From Pirellulaceae bacterium (GTDB lineage: Bacteria > Planctomycetota > Planctomycetia > Pirellulales > Pirellulaceae), in the NCBI GenBank assembly GCA_023382975.1, contig JAHDXO010000003.1, positions 170,632 through 234,631 of the forward strand: a DNA stretch of 64,000 bases. Direction: 5' to 3'. Below are positions 50,553 through 58,725 of the stretch, one piece after another. Below the pieces are notes generated by a model, which worked only from the letters and a program-made list of their open reading frames with translations, was not told where the DNA came from and did no database searches. Position numbers and translations under genes: made by a program. Every line of letters begins with the position of its first letter. Positions within the stretch are counted from its first letter, which is position 1.

Positions 50553-52769
50553 ATGCGAGATAGCTGGTCTGACTTGCGAGCCAGGGCAACGGGGCTCGTG
50601 TGCCATGCAGCCATGGTGCTGGCCGTCGCGTCGTCGCTGTCGGCGCAGGTAGTTCGAGAAAGTGGTGCGAGGTTTGCTCCGCCGGATCGCCAGTCGTTGG
50701 GCGTCTTGGCCACGTCCCAGGAATTGCTCGACCAGGGACGCTACTCCGAGGCCGTGCAACTGCTGGTCGCGATCCTGGAAGCGAAGGACGACTACTTCTT
50801 CATGGCGGCAAACCAGGCAGACGATCCGAATGCGGGACGTCAATATCAGAGTCTCAAGAACGAAGCGCGGAGCGTTTTGAGCCGCCTGCCGCCGGCCGCT
50901 CAACAGGCGTACGAATTGCGGTTCGGTGCCGCCGCTCGCCGATTGCTGGACGACGCGTTGGCGGACGGCGATATCGAACAGGCACTCGACGTACAACGGC
51001 GCTACTTCGGCAGTGCTGCCGGCTACGAGGCAACCTATCTGTTGGGCTGCTATGCGCTGAATCAAGGCCGATTCTTGACGGCAATACGACACTTCCAAAC
51101 ACTCCAGTCCAGCAGTGCGGCGGCGCGGTACGAACCGGAATTGTCGCTGAAGCTGGCGATCTGTTGGCTGCGGGCGGGCGAACCGGCTGAATCGCAGGCA
51201 GTGCTGGTCGATTTGCAGCAGCGATTTCCCCAGGCTCGGTTTGCCCTCGGCGGACGATCCGTGGAACTGTTTCGGCGTTCGGAAGACGCGCTCGAGTGGC
51301 TGCGAAACATCGCCGGCGAGCCTCCGGCGGAGAATGGGGCGCCGAGCGCAGCGTGGACCACGTTTCACCACGATTTGGCTCGTCGAGGTCGCGGCAGTGG
51401 CAAGCCTAACCTGTCCACACAACCGGTCTGGCGACAGGCGGCCGCGGACCATATCGAGCTAGCGCTGGCACTGCAGGCTCAGCGGGACGAGTTCTTTCGA
51501 GGTGCGGAAGTGGCCGTTCCCTCCCTGACGCCGCTGGCCGTGGACGATACCGTCGTGATGCGTACGACGCAGCGGCTGGTGGCAGTTGACTTCAAGACCG
51601 GCAAACGGCTTTGGCAAGTCGACCAGCCAGCGCCGCAGTCCGGTGCGGCAACGACGGAGGGGGCGAACGATTCTTTCTCCTCGTACTGGGTCCAGCTCAA
51701 GCAACGTTCGTGGCTGGACATGTCCTACGGTTCGATCAGCAGTGATGGCCGCGCCGTATTCGTGCTGGAGAGCAGCGGCACGCCTTCCAAGCCGCAGGAC
51801 GAAGCCCTGGCTCGCCAGCAGCGGCTATCGCGACCTACGGTCACGGTCAGGCCGTACAACGTGCTTTCGGCTTACGACCTTCTCAGCCGCCAGGGGCAAC
51901 GTCTTTGGTCGGTGGGCGGGGTGGGCGATGCGAAGCCACCGCTCGATCAACTCGTGTTTTTGGGACCGCCACTTCCGCTCGATGGGCAGTTATACGTCAT
52001 CGCGGAAATCGCAGATGCCATCCATCTGGTCGTGTTCAGCCCGAGGTCGGGAGAGTTGCTCTGGTCCCAGCAGTTGGCGTTTATCCCGGCGGACCGACGC
52101 GATCGGCCGGTGCATCGCTTTCGCGGGATCAGCCCTTCGTTCGCCGCTGGGATTTTGATCTGTCCGACGGGCGTGGGCGCCGCGGTCGCCGTTGAACCCA
52201 GCACTCGCCGCCTGTTGTGGGCTCACGAGTATCGGGCGGCGCGGCCTCCGGGAACGACGATCGACACGAGCGGAACGTGGACGGATTCGTGTGCCGTGAT
52301 TTCCGGGCGACGTGTCCTGATCACGCCCGGGGAGAGTCTTCAGATGCACTGCCTGGATCTGCTGGATGGCAGTCACCGCTGGTCCTTCGACCGCGGCAAC
52401 GTGGCTTTTCTCGCCTGCGTGGACCGCGACGTGGCCCTCGTGGTCGGCGACCGGGAACTGACCGCCATCGAGTTGAATACCGGGAAGATCGCCGCCGGCT
52501 GGCCCCTGCAGTTGCCCGAAGGCGTCCTGCCCAGCGGACGCGGCTATCACGGCGACGGGCGGTATTATTTGCCTTTGAATGTCTCGGGCGAAGGCGAATT
52601 GGCGACGATCCAACTCGATCCACCCGCGATCCTCGACCGCAACCGGTGGCCTAGCGGCGCGATACCTGGCAACCTGATCTGTCATCAGGGACAGGTCGTG
52701 TCCCAAAACGTGGACTGGCTCGAGTCCCTTCCCCATCAGGACCCGTCGGAGTCCGATGCTGATCGCTGA
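50553..52769 (+). CDS. Secreted TPR/PQQ-propeller protein, possibly C-terminally shortened
   Basis: 738 residues from ATG at 50553 (GGGGGAG upstream). Signal peptide (GLVCHAAMVLAVASSLSAQ), TPR-like helices (LLDQGRYSEAVQLLVAILEA, YLLGCYALNQGRFLTAIRHF), then a PQQ-type beta-propeller of about 6 blades with LVAVDFKTGKRLWQVD, VFSPRSGELLWSQ, AVEPSTRRLLWAHEY, CLDLLDGSHRWSFD and IELNTGKIAAGWPL. Planctomycete relatives that I know continue several hundred residues past the NLICHQGQVVSQNVDWLES point, where this one ends 13 residues later (PHQDPSESDADR). It could be natural or truncated. Confidence 0.8.
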   Translation: MRDSWSDLRARATGLVCHAAMVLAVASSLSAQVVRESGARFAPPDRQSLGVLATSQELLDQGRYSEAVQLLVAILEAKDDYFFMAANQADDPNAGRQYQSLKNEARSVLSRLPPAAQQAYELRFGAAARRLLDDALADGDIEQALDVQRRYFGSAAGYEATYLLGCYALNQGRFLTAIRHFQTLQSSSAAARYEPELSLKLAICWLRAGEPAESQAVLVDLQQRFPQARFALGGRSVELFRRSEDALEWLRNIAGEPPAENGAPSAAWTTFHHDLARRGRGSGKPNLSTQPVWRQAAADHIELALALQAQRDEFFRGAEVAVPSLTPLAVDDTVVMRTTQRLVAVDFKTGKRLWQVDQPAPQSGAATTEGANDSFSSYWVQLKQRSWLDMSYGSISSDGRAVFVLESSGTPSKPQDEALARQQRLSRPTVTVRPYNVLSAYDLLSRQGQRLWSVGGVGDAKPPLDQLVFLGPPLPLDGQLYVIAEIADAIHLVVFSPRSGELLWSQQLAFIPADRRDRPVHRFRGISPSFAAGILICPTGVGAAVAVEPSTRRLLWAHEYRAARPPGTTIDTSGTWTDSCAVISGRRVLITPGESLQMHCLDLLDGSHRWSFDRGNVAFLACVDRDVALVVGDRELTAIELNTGKIAAGWPLQLPEGVLPSGRGYHGDGRYYLPLNVSGEGELATIQLDPPAILDRNRWPSGAIPGNLICHQGQVVSQNVDWLESLPHQDPSESDADR

Positions 52770-52796
52770 ATCCGCGCGAATTCCGGCGTCCCTCCT

Positions 52797-53207
52797 CTAG
52801 CCTCCAAGAGCTTTCAGGAGTGCGTCCGCCTCCTTCGCATCCGCTTCCAACTTCTTTTCGATCGCTTTGAGGGCGTTCACCAGGGTGGCAGACACATCGA
52901 TCCTCGTATTGCGACTCGTGTACTTCGCTGGCTTGTCGAGGGCGGCCTCGCTCGAAAGGTTGCGATAGTTTTCCGCAATCTTCTGGCAGGCCTCCGCTTC
53001 GGTGATGACCTGGCTCAACAACTTCTTCGCCATTTGCACTGCCTTCTGGGAATCCGCTGCCACCTTTGCCAGTTTGTCTAGATTCTTCTGGAAGTCGTCT
53101 TTGAATTTCGGGAATTGGCCGGTCTTTTCAGTCCCGCTCTTCTTCGCGTCAGCGAGGATCTTCTCGGCTTTGTCCTTCTGCTGTTTCCAGAGTTGGGAAA
53201 GAGTCAT
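52797..53207 (-). CDS. Small helical hypothetical protein
   Basis: 136 residues from ATG at 53207, with AGGAA 13 bases upstream. All-helical and Lys/Ala-rich (LWKQQKDKAEKILADAKKSG, KNLDKLAKVAADSQKAVQMA, ALKAIEKKLEADAKEADALL), no signal peptide or TM, so probably cytoplasmic. No family recognised. Codon use is normal for the window. It sits alone, convergent with the PQQ gene. Confidence 0.6.
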   Translation of the reverse strand: MTLSQLWKQQKDKAEKILADAKKSGTEKTGQFPKFKDDFQKNLDKLAKVAADSQKAVQMAKKLLSQVITEAEACQKIAENYRNLSSEAALDKPAKYTSRNTRIDVSATLVNALKAIEKKLEADAKEADALLKALGG

Positions 53208-53491
53208 GACTAGAGTTCCTTTACGGGTGCGGAAGGTTTCGACTCGACCCTTGTAGACCAATGCCAGCAGAATTGCAACCCTCCTACATTTCCCGTCGCA
53301 CCATCTTCGCGGGCGCACGCTCCGACCCAAGCCAATTCGTATCCGTTGATCGAGCGGTCCGACGGGAGAACCATGACAGACACCAGATCCACCGGCTCTC
53401 CGTCCAGGGAATCCCAATCCACGCCTGTGCGTGACGTCGCTACCACACCGAGCCGTCGCCAAAATTGCTGGAGTATAGACCACCAACAAGA
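53208..53491. other. Intergenic region before the tRNA terminator
   Basis: No gene recognised in 284 bases. It should hold the promoter of the small helical protein (leftward). Confidence 0.4.
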
Positions 53492-53525
53492 AGGCCCGCA
53501 AATTCCACCTGGGAATCGCGGGCCT
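53492..53525 (-). terminator. Terminator of tRNA-His
   Basis: On the minus strand AGGCCCGC pairs with GCGGGCCT, extended inside by GATTCC/GGAAT-like pairing, followed by TCTTGTT. It lies 22 bases past the tRNA 3' end. Confidence 0.7.
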
Positions 53526-53547
53526 GCCGACCATTCACCGAATGAGG

Positions 53548-53621
53548 GGTGGCTGAAGGGGCTCGAACCCTCGACCCTCAGAGCCACAATCTGATGCTCT
53601 ACCAACTGAGCTACAGCCACC
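53548..53621 (-). tRNA. tRNA-His (anticodon GTG)
   Basis: Cloverleaf read on the minus strand: acceptor GTGGCTG/CAGCCAC, D arm GCTCAGTTGGTAGAGC, anticodon stem CAGA/TCTG with loop TTGTGGC (anticodon GTG), T arm GAGGGTTCGAGCCCC. The extra G opposite C73 at the 5' end, the histidine identity element, is encoded (position 53621). The 3' CCA is not encoded. Confidence 0.97.
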
Positions 53622-53636
53622 GTGTACAATGGCGTC

Positions 53637-53665
53637 AGTTTACTGATCGTCCTGCAAGTGGTCAA
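53637..53665 (-). promoter_or_regulatory. Promoter of tRNA-His
   Basis: On the minus strand TTGACC, exactly 17 bases, TAAACT, ending 15 bases before the tRNA 5' end. Close to the sigma-70 consensus. It ends 3 bases before the start of the divergent GNAT gene. Confidence 0.75.
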
Positions 53666-53667
53666 CG

Positions 53668-54609
53668 ATGGGTACGAAGATGGCGGAATTCGAATTGCGA
53701 GCGATGGTTCCGGCAGATTGGCCGGAGGTTTCCGCGTTGATCTACGATTCGATCAACGACTGGTATCGGAATCATGGATTTCCGGAGATTTTCCAGGGTC
53801 CGAAGGACGTTTGCCTCTTGTTCTGCGAGGTCTACGAACGGATCGATCCAGGCCGGTGCCTGATCGCGGTCGAGTCTCAGACCGGCAGATTGGCGGGTTC
53901 GTGTTTCTATCACCCGCGGAGCACCCACGTTTCGCTGGGCATCATGAACGTCCACCCGGCTTACTTTGGCCAAGGGGTCGGGAGCCGGCTGCTGAAGCAA
54001 GTTGTCCAATGGGCCGATGAATTGGGCAAGCCCATGAGGCTCGTCTCCAGCACGATGAACCTGGATTCGTTTTCGCTGTACAACCGCGTCGGGTTCCGTC
54101 CGCGGATGGTTTTTCAGGACATGCTGCTGACAGTCCCGGAAACGGGATTGCCCGTCGAGGTTCCCGGACGCGACCGGGTTCGCCCCGCAAACTTGGCGGA
54201 CGTGCGGCCGATGCGCAACTTGGAGCTCGAATTGGTCGGTATCGAACGGGAGGCGGACCTGCGGTATTTCGTGGAGAATCCGGACGGCCATTGGCATGTC
54301 TCGGTGATCGATTCGACCGCGGGCGGCTTGGACGGGTTCCTGGTGTCGATCGCTCATCCGGCGCTCCGTTTGCTCGGTCCCGGCGCGATGCGAAGCGAGG
54401 CGGACGCGGTGGCGTTGATTCATGCCGAACTGGACCGGCACCGCGGCCACTCGGCGGTCTGGCTGGTGCCGAGCGACTGCGGCCACGTGATCCGGACCAT
54501 GTACGATTGGGGCGCGGTGAATTGCGAACTGCATTTCGGGCAAAGCCGCGGTGCTTGGACTCGGCCGGACGGCATTGTGATGCCGACGTTCATGCCCGAG
54601 ACGGGATGA
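53668..54609 (+). CDS. GNAT-family N-acetyltransferase
   Basis: 313 residues (a start four codons later is possible). The first 150 residues are a GNAT domain: FELRAMVPADWPEVSALIYD, LGIMNVHPAYFGQGVGSRLL with the acetyl-CoA loop GQGVGS, and NLDSFSLYNRVGFRPRMVF. The C-terminal half (RPANLADVRPMRNLELELVG onwards) looks like a second, degenerate GNAT domain. Substrate unknown. The ribosome site is weak, since the tRNA-His promoter fills the upstream region. Confidence 0.85.
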   Translation: MGTKMAEFELRAMVPADWPEVSALIYDSINDWYRNHGFPEIFQGPKDVCLLFCEVYERIDPGRCLIAVESQTGRLAGSCFYHPRSTHVSLGIMNVHPAYFGQGVGSRLLKQVVQWADELGKPMRLVSSTMNLDSFSLYNRVGFRPRMVFQDMLLTVPETGLPVEVPGRDRVRPANLADVRPMRNLELELVGIEREADLRYFVENPDGHWHVSVIDSTAGGLDGFLVSIAHPALRLLGPGAMRSEADAVALIHAELDRHRGHSAVWLVPSDCGHVIRTMYDWGAVNCELHFGQSRGAWTRPDGIVMPTFMPETG

Positions 54610-54629
54610 CCGCTCTCGATCGACTTTCT

Positions 54630-55550
54630 CTACGGCTGGTTCTTGGGCTTCTTTGCCGCGGGCGGCAGCGGCTCGACCCCGCCGGGTTCGAAGACAGCCA
54701 GGTCCGGCAGCGTGGTCTGTACGCCCTGCGCCGGCACTTCCAGGTTGGCGGTCCAGACGATGCTGTTCAAGATCATTCGTCGGAGGTCTTCGAGTTTCCA
54801 ATTGCGGTAGTAGTGCGGCATGACGATGCCGACGCCTCGTCCGCCATCGGCTCGCTGGATGCCCCAGGCGACGATCTCGCGTTGCGGCGCCTCGGGCGGC
54901 AGCATCGAAGTCGCCAGGGCCGTCACTCCGGCACTCAGCTTGTTGCCGTCCGGGCCGAAGTAGTTCTGGATGTACGGCTCGTCATCGAACGTAAACTCGC
55001 GCCAGCCTCGTGAGACCGGGTGCTCGGGCGCGGCGGGCGTGACGGTGGCTTCGCGGAAGATTTTGGCGACAGACCGGTGGTGATTGCAGCCGGTGGCGAA
55101 GTAGCCACCCATCCAGCCCAGCAGCGGATGCTCGCCGTTTTCGCCCACGTCCCCGGCGCGCAGACCGGTTGCGTAATGGACGCACACGATGCCGCAACCG
55201 CGTTTCATCATGGCATCGAGTTGAGCCAGGATGGCCGGCGGATCGGGCAGCCGCATCGGGGGAAAAATGTCGCCGATAAAGACCACCGTCGCCACGCCTT
55301 CCAGGACTGCCGGATCGCGGGGCCACTGGTACAGCACATCGGCTTTGACGCCGGGGACGTTCGCCATGTTCTCCAGGCAAAACTTCATCAGCCGTCCGCC
55401 CGCTGCGACCTCGTGCGTCCCCGGAGGATGCGTGCTGGGGCCAACCACAATCGCCACGCGGGGCGGCGTTTCGTCTGCTTGCGCGAATGCGAACCCCGAG
55501 GCCAGGGAGATTGCGGCCAACAGAGTTGCGAGAACGGTAGTCGCTTTCAT
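54630..55550 (-). CDS. Secreted ThuA-domain protein
   Basis: 306 residues, signal peptide (LATLLAAISLASGFAFAQA). ThuA (glutamine-amidotransferase-like) fold marks: VAIVVGPSTHPPGTHEVAAG, LDAMMKRGCGIVCVHYATGL, GWMGGYFATGCNHHRS, HPVSRGWREFTFDDEPY and GIVMPHYYRNWKLEDLRRMI. Very abundant in planctomycetes and linked to sugar metabolism in a few cases; no reaction is established. No further domain. Convergent with the GNAT gene. Confidence 0.88.
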   Translation of the reverse strand: MKATTVLATLLAAISLASGFAFAQADETPPRVAIVVGPSTHPPGTHEVAAGGRLMKFCLENMANVPGVKADVLYQWPRDPAVLEGVATVVFIGDIFPPMRLPDPPAILAQLDAMMKRGCGIVCVHYATGLRAGDVGENGEHPLLGWMGGYFATGCNHHRSVAKIFREATVTPAAPEHPVSRGWREFTFDDEPYIQNYFGPDGNKLSAGVTALATSMLPPEAPQREIVAWGIQRADGGRGVGIVMPHYYRNWKLEDLRRMILNSIVWTANLEVPAQGVQTTLPDLAVFEPGGVEPLPPAAKKPKNQP

Positions 55551-55663
55551 GGAATGTTCCCTTGTTCGAAGTCTGCGGAGTACGGCAGGATCGGTCCATC
55601 ATGAAACGCTGCCATTGAGTTGTCAATTCATTCAACAAATCGGCGGCGTGCCGGTAAACGACG

Positions 55664-56938
55664 CTAACCGGTCGTGCTCGCCGCATCGGCTGCTGCTTCG
55701 ACGTCCGCGGCGCGGCGTGGGTCTTTCCAGTTCTCAGGCCGGAAGTGCTTGGAGTAGGCGCCGTAGTCGTTGAACCACAGGCGTTTGGCCCAGCGGTACA
55801 CCCAGCTCTTCTCGGGAATCATCACGTCCGGGTTGTACTGTGACGTGCGCGACTGCATCGCCTCCAGTTCGGCCAGCACCGTCTTGCGCGCCGTGCTGTC
55901 GCGCGCCCCGTGCCGCTCGACCAATTCAACCAGCAGATCGGGTCGTTCCAGAATGATGCAGCCGCGCGTGTATGTCGCCGCCGTCTCGCGGAAGTCGCGC
56001 AGGAATTCCGAGGTGTTGAACACCTCGCGCAGCGGCCGTTGGTCGTGGATGCTCTCCTTGGCAATCTGGATCACCGGGCACGGCTCGATGTCTCCCCAGG
56101 GATTGATGTGATGCGTGAATCCCGTGGCTGCGGGGCACAGCGCGCCGCCCAAGCCGTCGTGATAGGCATCGACCAGGATGATCGGCTTCTTGGCCCGCAT
56201 GTCGACCACGAATTGCCGTGCCCGCCGCTGTTGTTCGGGCGTCAACGCCAACTCGGGGTTGGCCATCGGTCCGCTCGGCCGATAGATATGAAACCAAGCG
56301 TAAGTGACGCCCATTTCGATCAGGCGGTCCAACCAGGCTTCGCTCAACAGATCCGTGTTCGTCTGGCACAAACTGGTGCATACGCCGGTCAATAGCTTGT
56401 GCTTCAGGCAGTTTTCCAAGCCCGTCATCGTGCGGTACCAGACATCCTTGCCCCCGCGCCGTTGGTCGCTGACAATCTCATTGCCTTCGACGCTGATCAA
56501 CGGCGAGATGTTGCCCAGTCGCCGCATCTCGCGGGCCACGTCGTCGCTGATGAACTGGCCGTTGGTGAAGATCTGGAAATAGCAGTCGTGATGTTGGGCC
56601 AGGATTTCGAGCAGTTGCGGATGCATCAGCGGCTCGCCGCCCAGAATGCCGAAGAACGAATTGCCCATCGCCCGGGCCTCGTTTAGCATTCGATGCATCG
56701 CATCCGCTTCGATCTTGGACTGCTTGGCCGCCACATCGACCCAGCAGCCCTGGCAGCGCAGGTTGCAACTGTTGATCACCGAGATGTACAGAAACGGCGG
56801 AAAAAACTCGCCGCGTTTCAACCGCCGCTTGTGTTTCTGGATGGACCTTACTCCCTTGAAGCCCGCATTCCAAGCCAGCTTCCAAAGCAGCCGCTTGTCG
56901 AACTCGAACAACGCACGTTTCGCAAATCGAATATACAT
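55664..56938 (-). CDS. Radical SAM protein with SPASM-like C-terminus
   Basis: 424 residues. Iron-sulfur cluster ligands Cys58, Cys62, Cys65 in NSCNLRCQGC. GGEPLMHPQLLEIL follows, then ISVEGNEIVSDQRRG, and a C-terminal region with further cysteines (ALCPAATGFTHHINPWGDIEPCP) typical of SPASM/twitch auxiliary cluster binding. Reaction unknown. The long basic N-terminus (KRALFEFDKRLLWKLAWNAG) suggests membrane association. No substrate peptide is visible nearby. It lies 13 bases downstream of the restriction gene, perhaps by chance. Confidence 0.85.
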   Translation of the reverse strand: MYIRFAKRALFEFDKRLLWKLAWNAGFKGVRSIQKHKRRLKRGEFFPPFLYISVINSCNLRCQGCWVDVAAKQSKIEADAMHRMLNEARAMGNSFFGILGGEPLMHPQLLEILAQHHDCYFQIFTNGQFISDDVAREMRRLGNISPLISVEGNEIVSDQRRGGKDVWYRTMTGLENCLKHKLLTGVCTSLCQTNTDLLSEAWLDRLIEMGVTYAWFHIYRPSGPMANPELALTPEQQRRARQFVVDMRAKKPIILVDAYHDGLGGALCPAATGFTHHINPWGDIEPCPVIQIAKESIHDQRPLREVFNTSEFLRDFRETAATYTRGCIILERPDLLVELVERHGARDSTARKTVLAELEAMQSRTSQYNPDVMIPEKSWVYRWAKRLWFNDYGAYSKHFRPENWKDPRRAADVEAAADAASTTG

Positions 56939-56951
56939 GATCGGGGTTACC

Positions 56952-57629
56952 TCAGTCCGAACGTTTCAGCCAGTCGTCTTTCAGCTTGCGGAACCGTTCG
57001 ATGCGTTTGTCAATCTTGGCAATTTCCCTGGGATAAAACTCCATTAGGTTATCGCACATCTCGATCATCCATCGCTGGCGCGAGTATCCTGGGTTGATTT
57101 CGACGCGGTTTGCATTGGCAATCTGAATTTGTCCCCAGCCGAGAGCACCGATGGTGAGGCAGTCCCAAACAAGGAACTCGATCGGAACGAACCGAACCTC
57201 ATCGACAACGGCACGAAGACCTTGAATATCGTAAGCGACCAGCAGAATCACGAAGTAGTTCGTATCGTCCTCGTAGAAGCGTGCCAACCGGTCAACCGAA
57301 GTGAGGTTGGGCATGCTGAATTTCGTGCTCAGCCGGTGGGTCTTCACGTCCACGACATAGTAGAATCCATCCGCGTCCTCGAAAGCAAGGTCCGCCATGG
57401 CTCGCCGAGCGAACTGGGCCGAGTACTTCGCGCAAGCAAGCTCTCCAAGAATGACTTGGAAGTTGTTCGCCAGAATCTCCTGAATTGCGTCGCCGACAGC
57501 ACGCGGGCTGTTCACCGTACTGCCGGACAAGAACTCGTCGTGGGCATTCAAGAAGTCCCGAATGTCTCGTTCTGTCTGCCGATACTTGGGCGTCGAAAAC
57601 AGCGTGCTTCTGAATCTCTTGGCTGCCAT
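56952..57629 (-). CDS. Putative type II restriction endonuclease
   Basis: 225 residues from ATG at 57629. No family name can be given, but the block MADLAFEDADGFYYVVDVKTH has the PD-(D/E)XK layout, with Asp80 then Asp94-x-Lys96, and the adjacent gene encodes a DNA methyltransferase 10 bases upstream. TVNSPRAVGDAIQEILANNF is a helix like that preceding the catalytic core in several type II enzymes. Composition is less GC-rich than neighbours, in line with horizontal gain. Recognition site unknown. Confidence 0.75.
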   Translation of the reverse strand: MAAKRFRSTLFSTPKYRQTERDIRDFLNAHDEFLSGSTVNSPRAVGDAIQEILANNFQVILGELACAKYSAQFARRAMADLAFEDADGFYYVVDVKTHRLSTKFSMPNLTSVDRLARFYEDDTNYFVILLVAYDIQGLRAVVDEVRFVPIEFLVWDCLTIGALGWGQIQIANANRVEINPGYSRQRWMIEMCDNLMEFYPREIAKIDKRIERFRKLKDDWLKRSD

Positions 57630-57639
57630 CGAGTAGCCC

Positions 57640-58635
57640 TCACTCGAAAAGCACACGAGCCGGGGTCGTGCATGCACGCTGCTTCGCGGTACGGCTTCTC
57701 TGGTCCGCCAGAGTATTACGTTCCCAAAACACGCCGTCGTGAAAACCTTGGATCGTGAAATCGTCGTTGGCCAGTTCCAAACGCTTCTCGCATAATCGGC
57801 AATATCCCTCGTCAATCTCGATGCCGACAAATGACCGTCCCAGCTTCTTGGCGACGACGGACGTGGTTCCCGAGCCAACAAACGGATCGAGCACGACGTC
57901 GCCTGGATCGGAACTGGCCAATACCAGTTTGGCGATCAGTTTCTCCGGCTTCTGCGTTGGATGGTCCGTGTTCTCGGGCATGGACCAGAAGGGAATGGAA
58001 ATATCGGTCCACAAGTTGGATGGATGAGTCAACCGAAAGGCACCATCGTTCGAGCCTTCCCAGTCCTTGGGACGGCCCTGCTCGTCGGTATAGGGTGCGA
58101 TGACCCGACGTTTCAGCTTGACTGATTCGACATTAAATTTGTAGCTGCTGGAGACGGTCAGAAACCAAATATCCTCCAGGCAGTTCTTCCAGTTCCGCAG
58201 GGAACCACGTCCCTTTTCGCGTTCCCAAGTAATGCGGTTCTGAATGGTGAAGTACCTTTCGGCAACTTGCTGGACCGCGATCGATGAACGCCAGTCCGCG
58301 CAGATGTACACCGATGCGTCCTTCTTTAGAACGCGACGGATGGATGCCAACCAGGAATCGAGCCATTCGGCGTACGCATCGTTCGCCTGGTGTTTGAAGA
58401 CGCGGCCATTGAACGATCTGTCGAGATTGTAAGGCGGATCGACTATCAGCAGGTCGACGAAGTGTGAAGGCAAAAAGTCAATGATCTCAAACAAATCCTG
58501 GCAGATCGTTCTTCCGAGTATTTGCTCCTCCGTGACAGGATGGTCGAGTCGCAATAAACGCGATTCCATACGTGCGGCATCGGCTTCGCTGAGTATGATT
58601 GTCCGATTTCTCGGCGCTCGACGCTTCTCGGTCAT
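57640..58635 (-). CDS. DNA adenine or cytosine-N4 methyltransferase (beta class)
   Basis: 331 residues from ATG at 58635 (GGAAG upstream; a GTG at 58680 is possible). Motif IV DPPY is at 66-69 and motif I DPFVGSGTT at about 250-258, so the order is that of beta-class N6-adenine/N4-cytosine enzymes. HPTQKPEKLIAKLV, just before motif I, is typical of type II methyltransferases. It would protect host DNA from the partner nuclease, which is cotranscribed downstream. Confidence 0.9.
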   Translation of the reverse strand: MTEKRRAPRNRTIILSEADAARMESRLLRLDHPVTEEQILGRTICQDLFEIIDFLPSHFVDLLIVDPPYNLDRSFNGRVFKHQANDAYAEWLDSWLASIRRVLKKDASVYICADWRSSIAVQQVAERYFTIQNRITWEREKGRGSLRNWKNCLEDIWFLTVSSSYKFNVESVKLKRRVIAPYTDEQGRPKDWEGSNDGAFRLTHPSNLWTDISIPFWSMPENTDHPTQKPEKLIAKLVLASSDPGDVVLDPFVGSGTTSVVAKKLGRSFVGIEIDEGYCRLCEKRLELANDDFTIQGFHDGVFWERNTLADQRSRTAKQRACTTPARVLFE

Positions 58636-58725
58636 CTTGCTTCCATGATCGTTGTTCGATCGCTTTTCACCCGGAGTCACCGTTCTGCTCTGGGCCGATC
58701 GCCATTGGTTGTCGGGTTGAACGAT

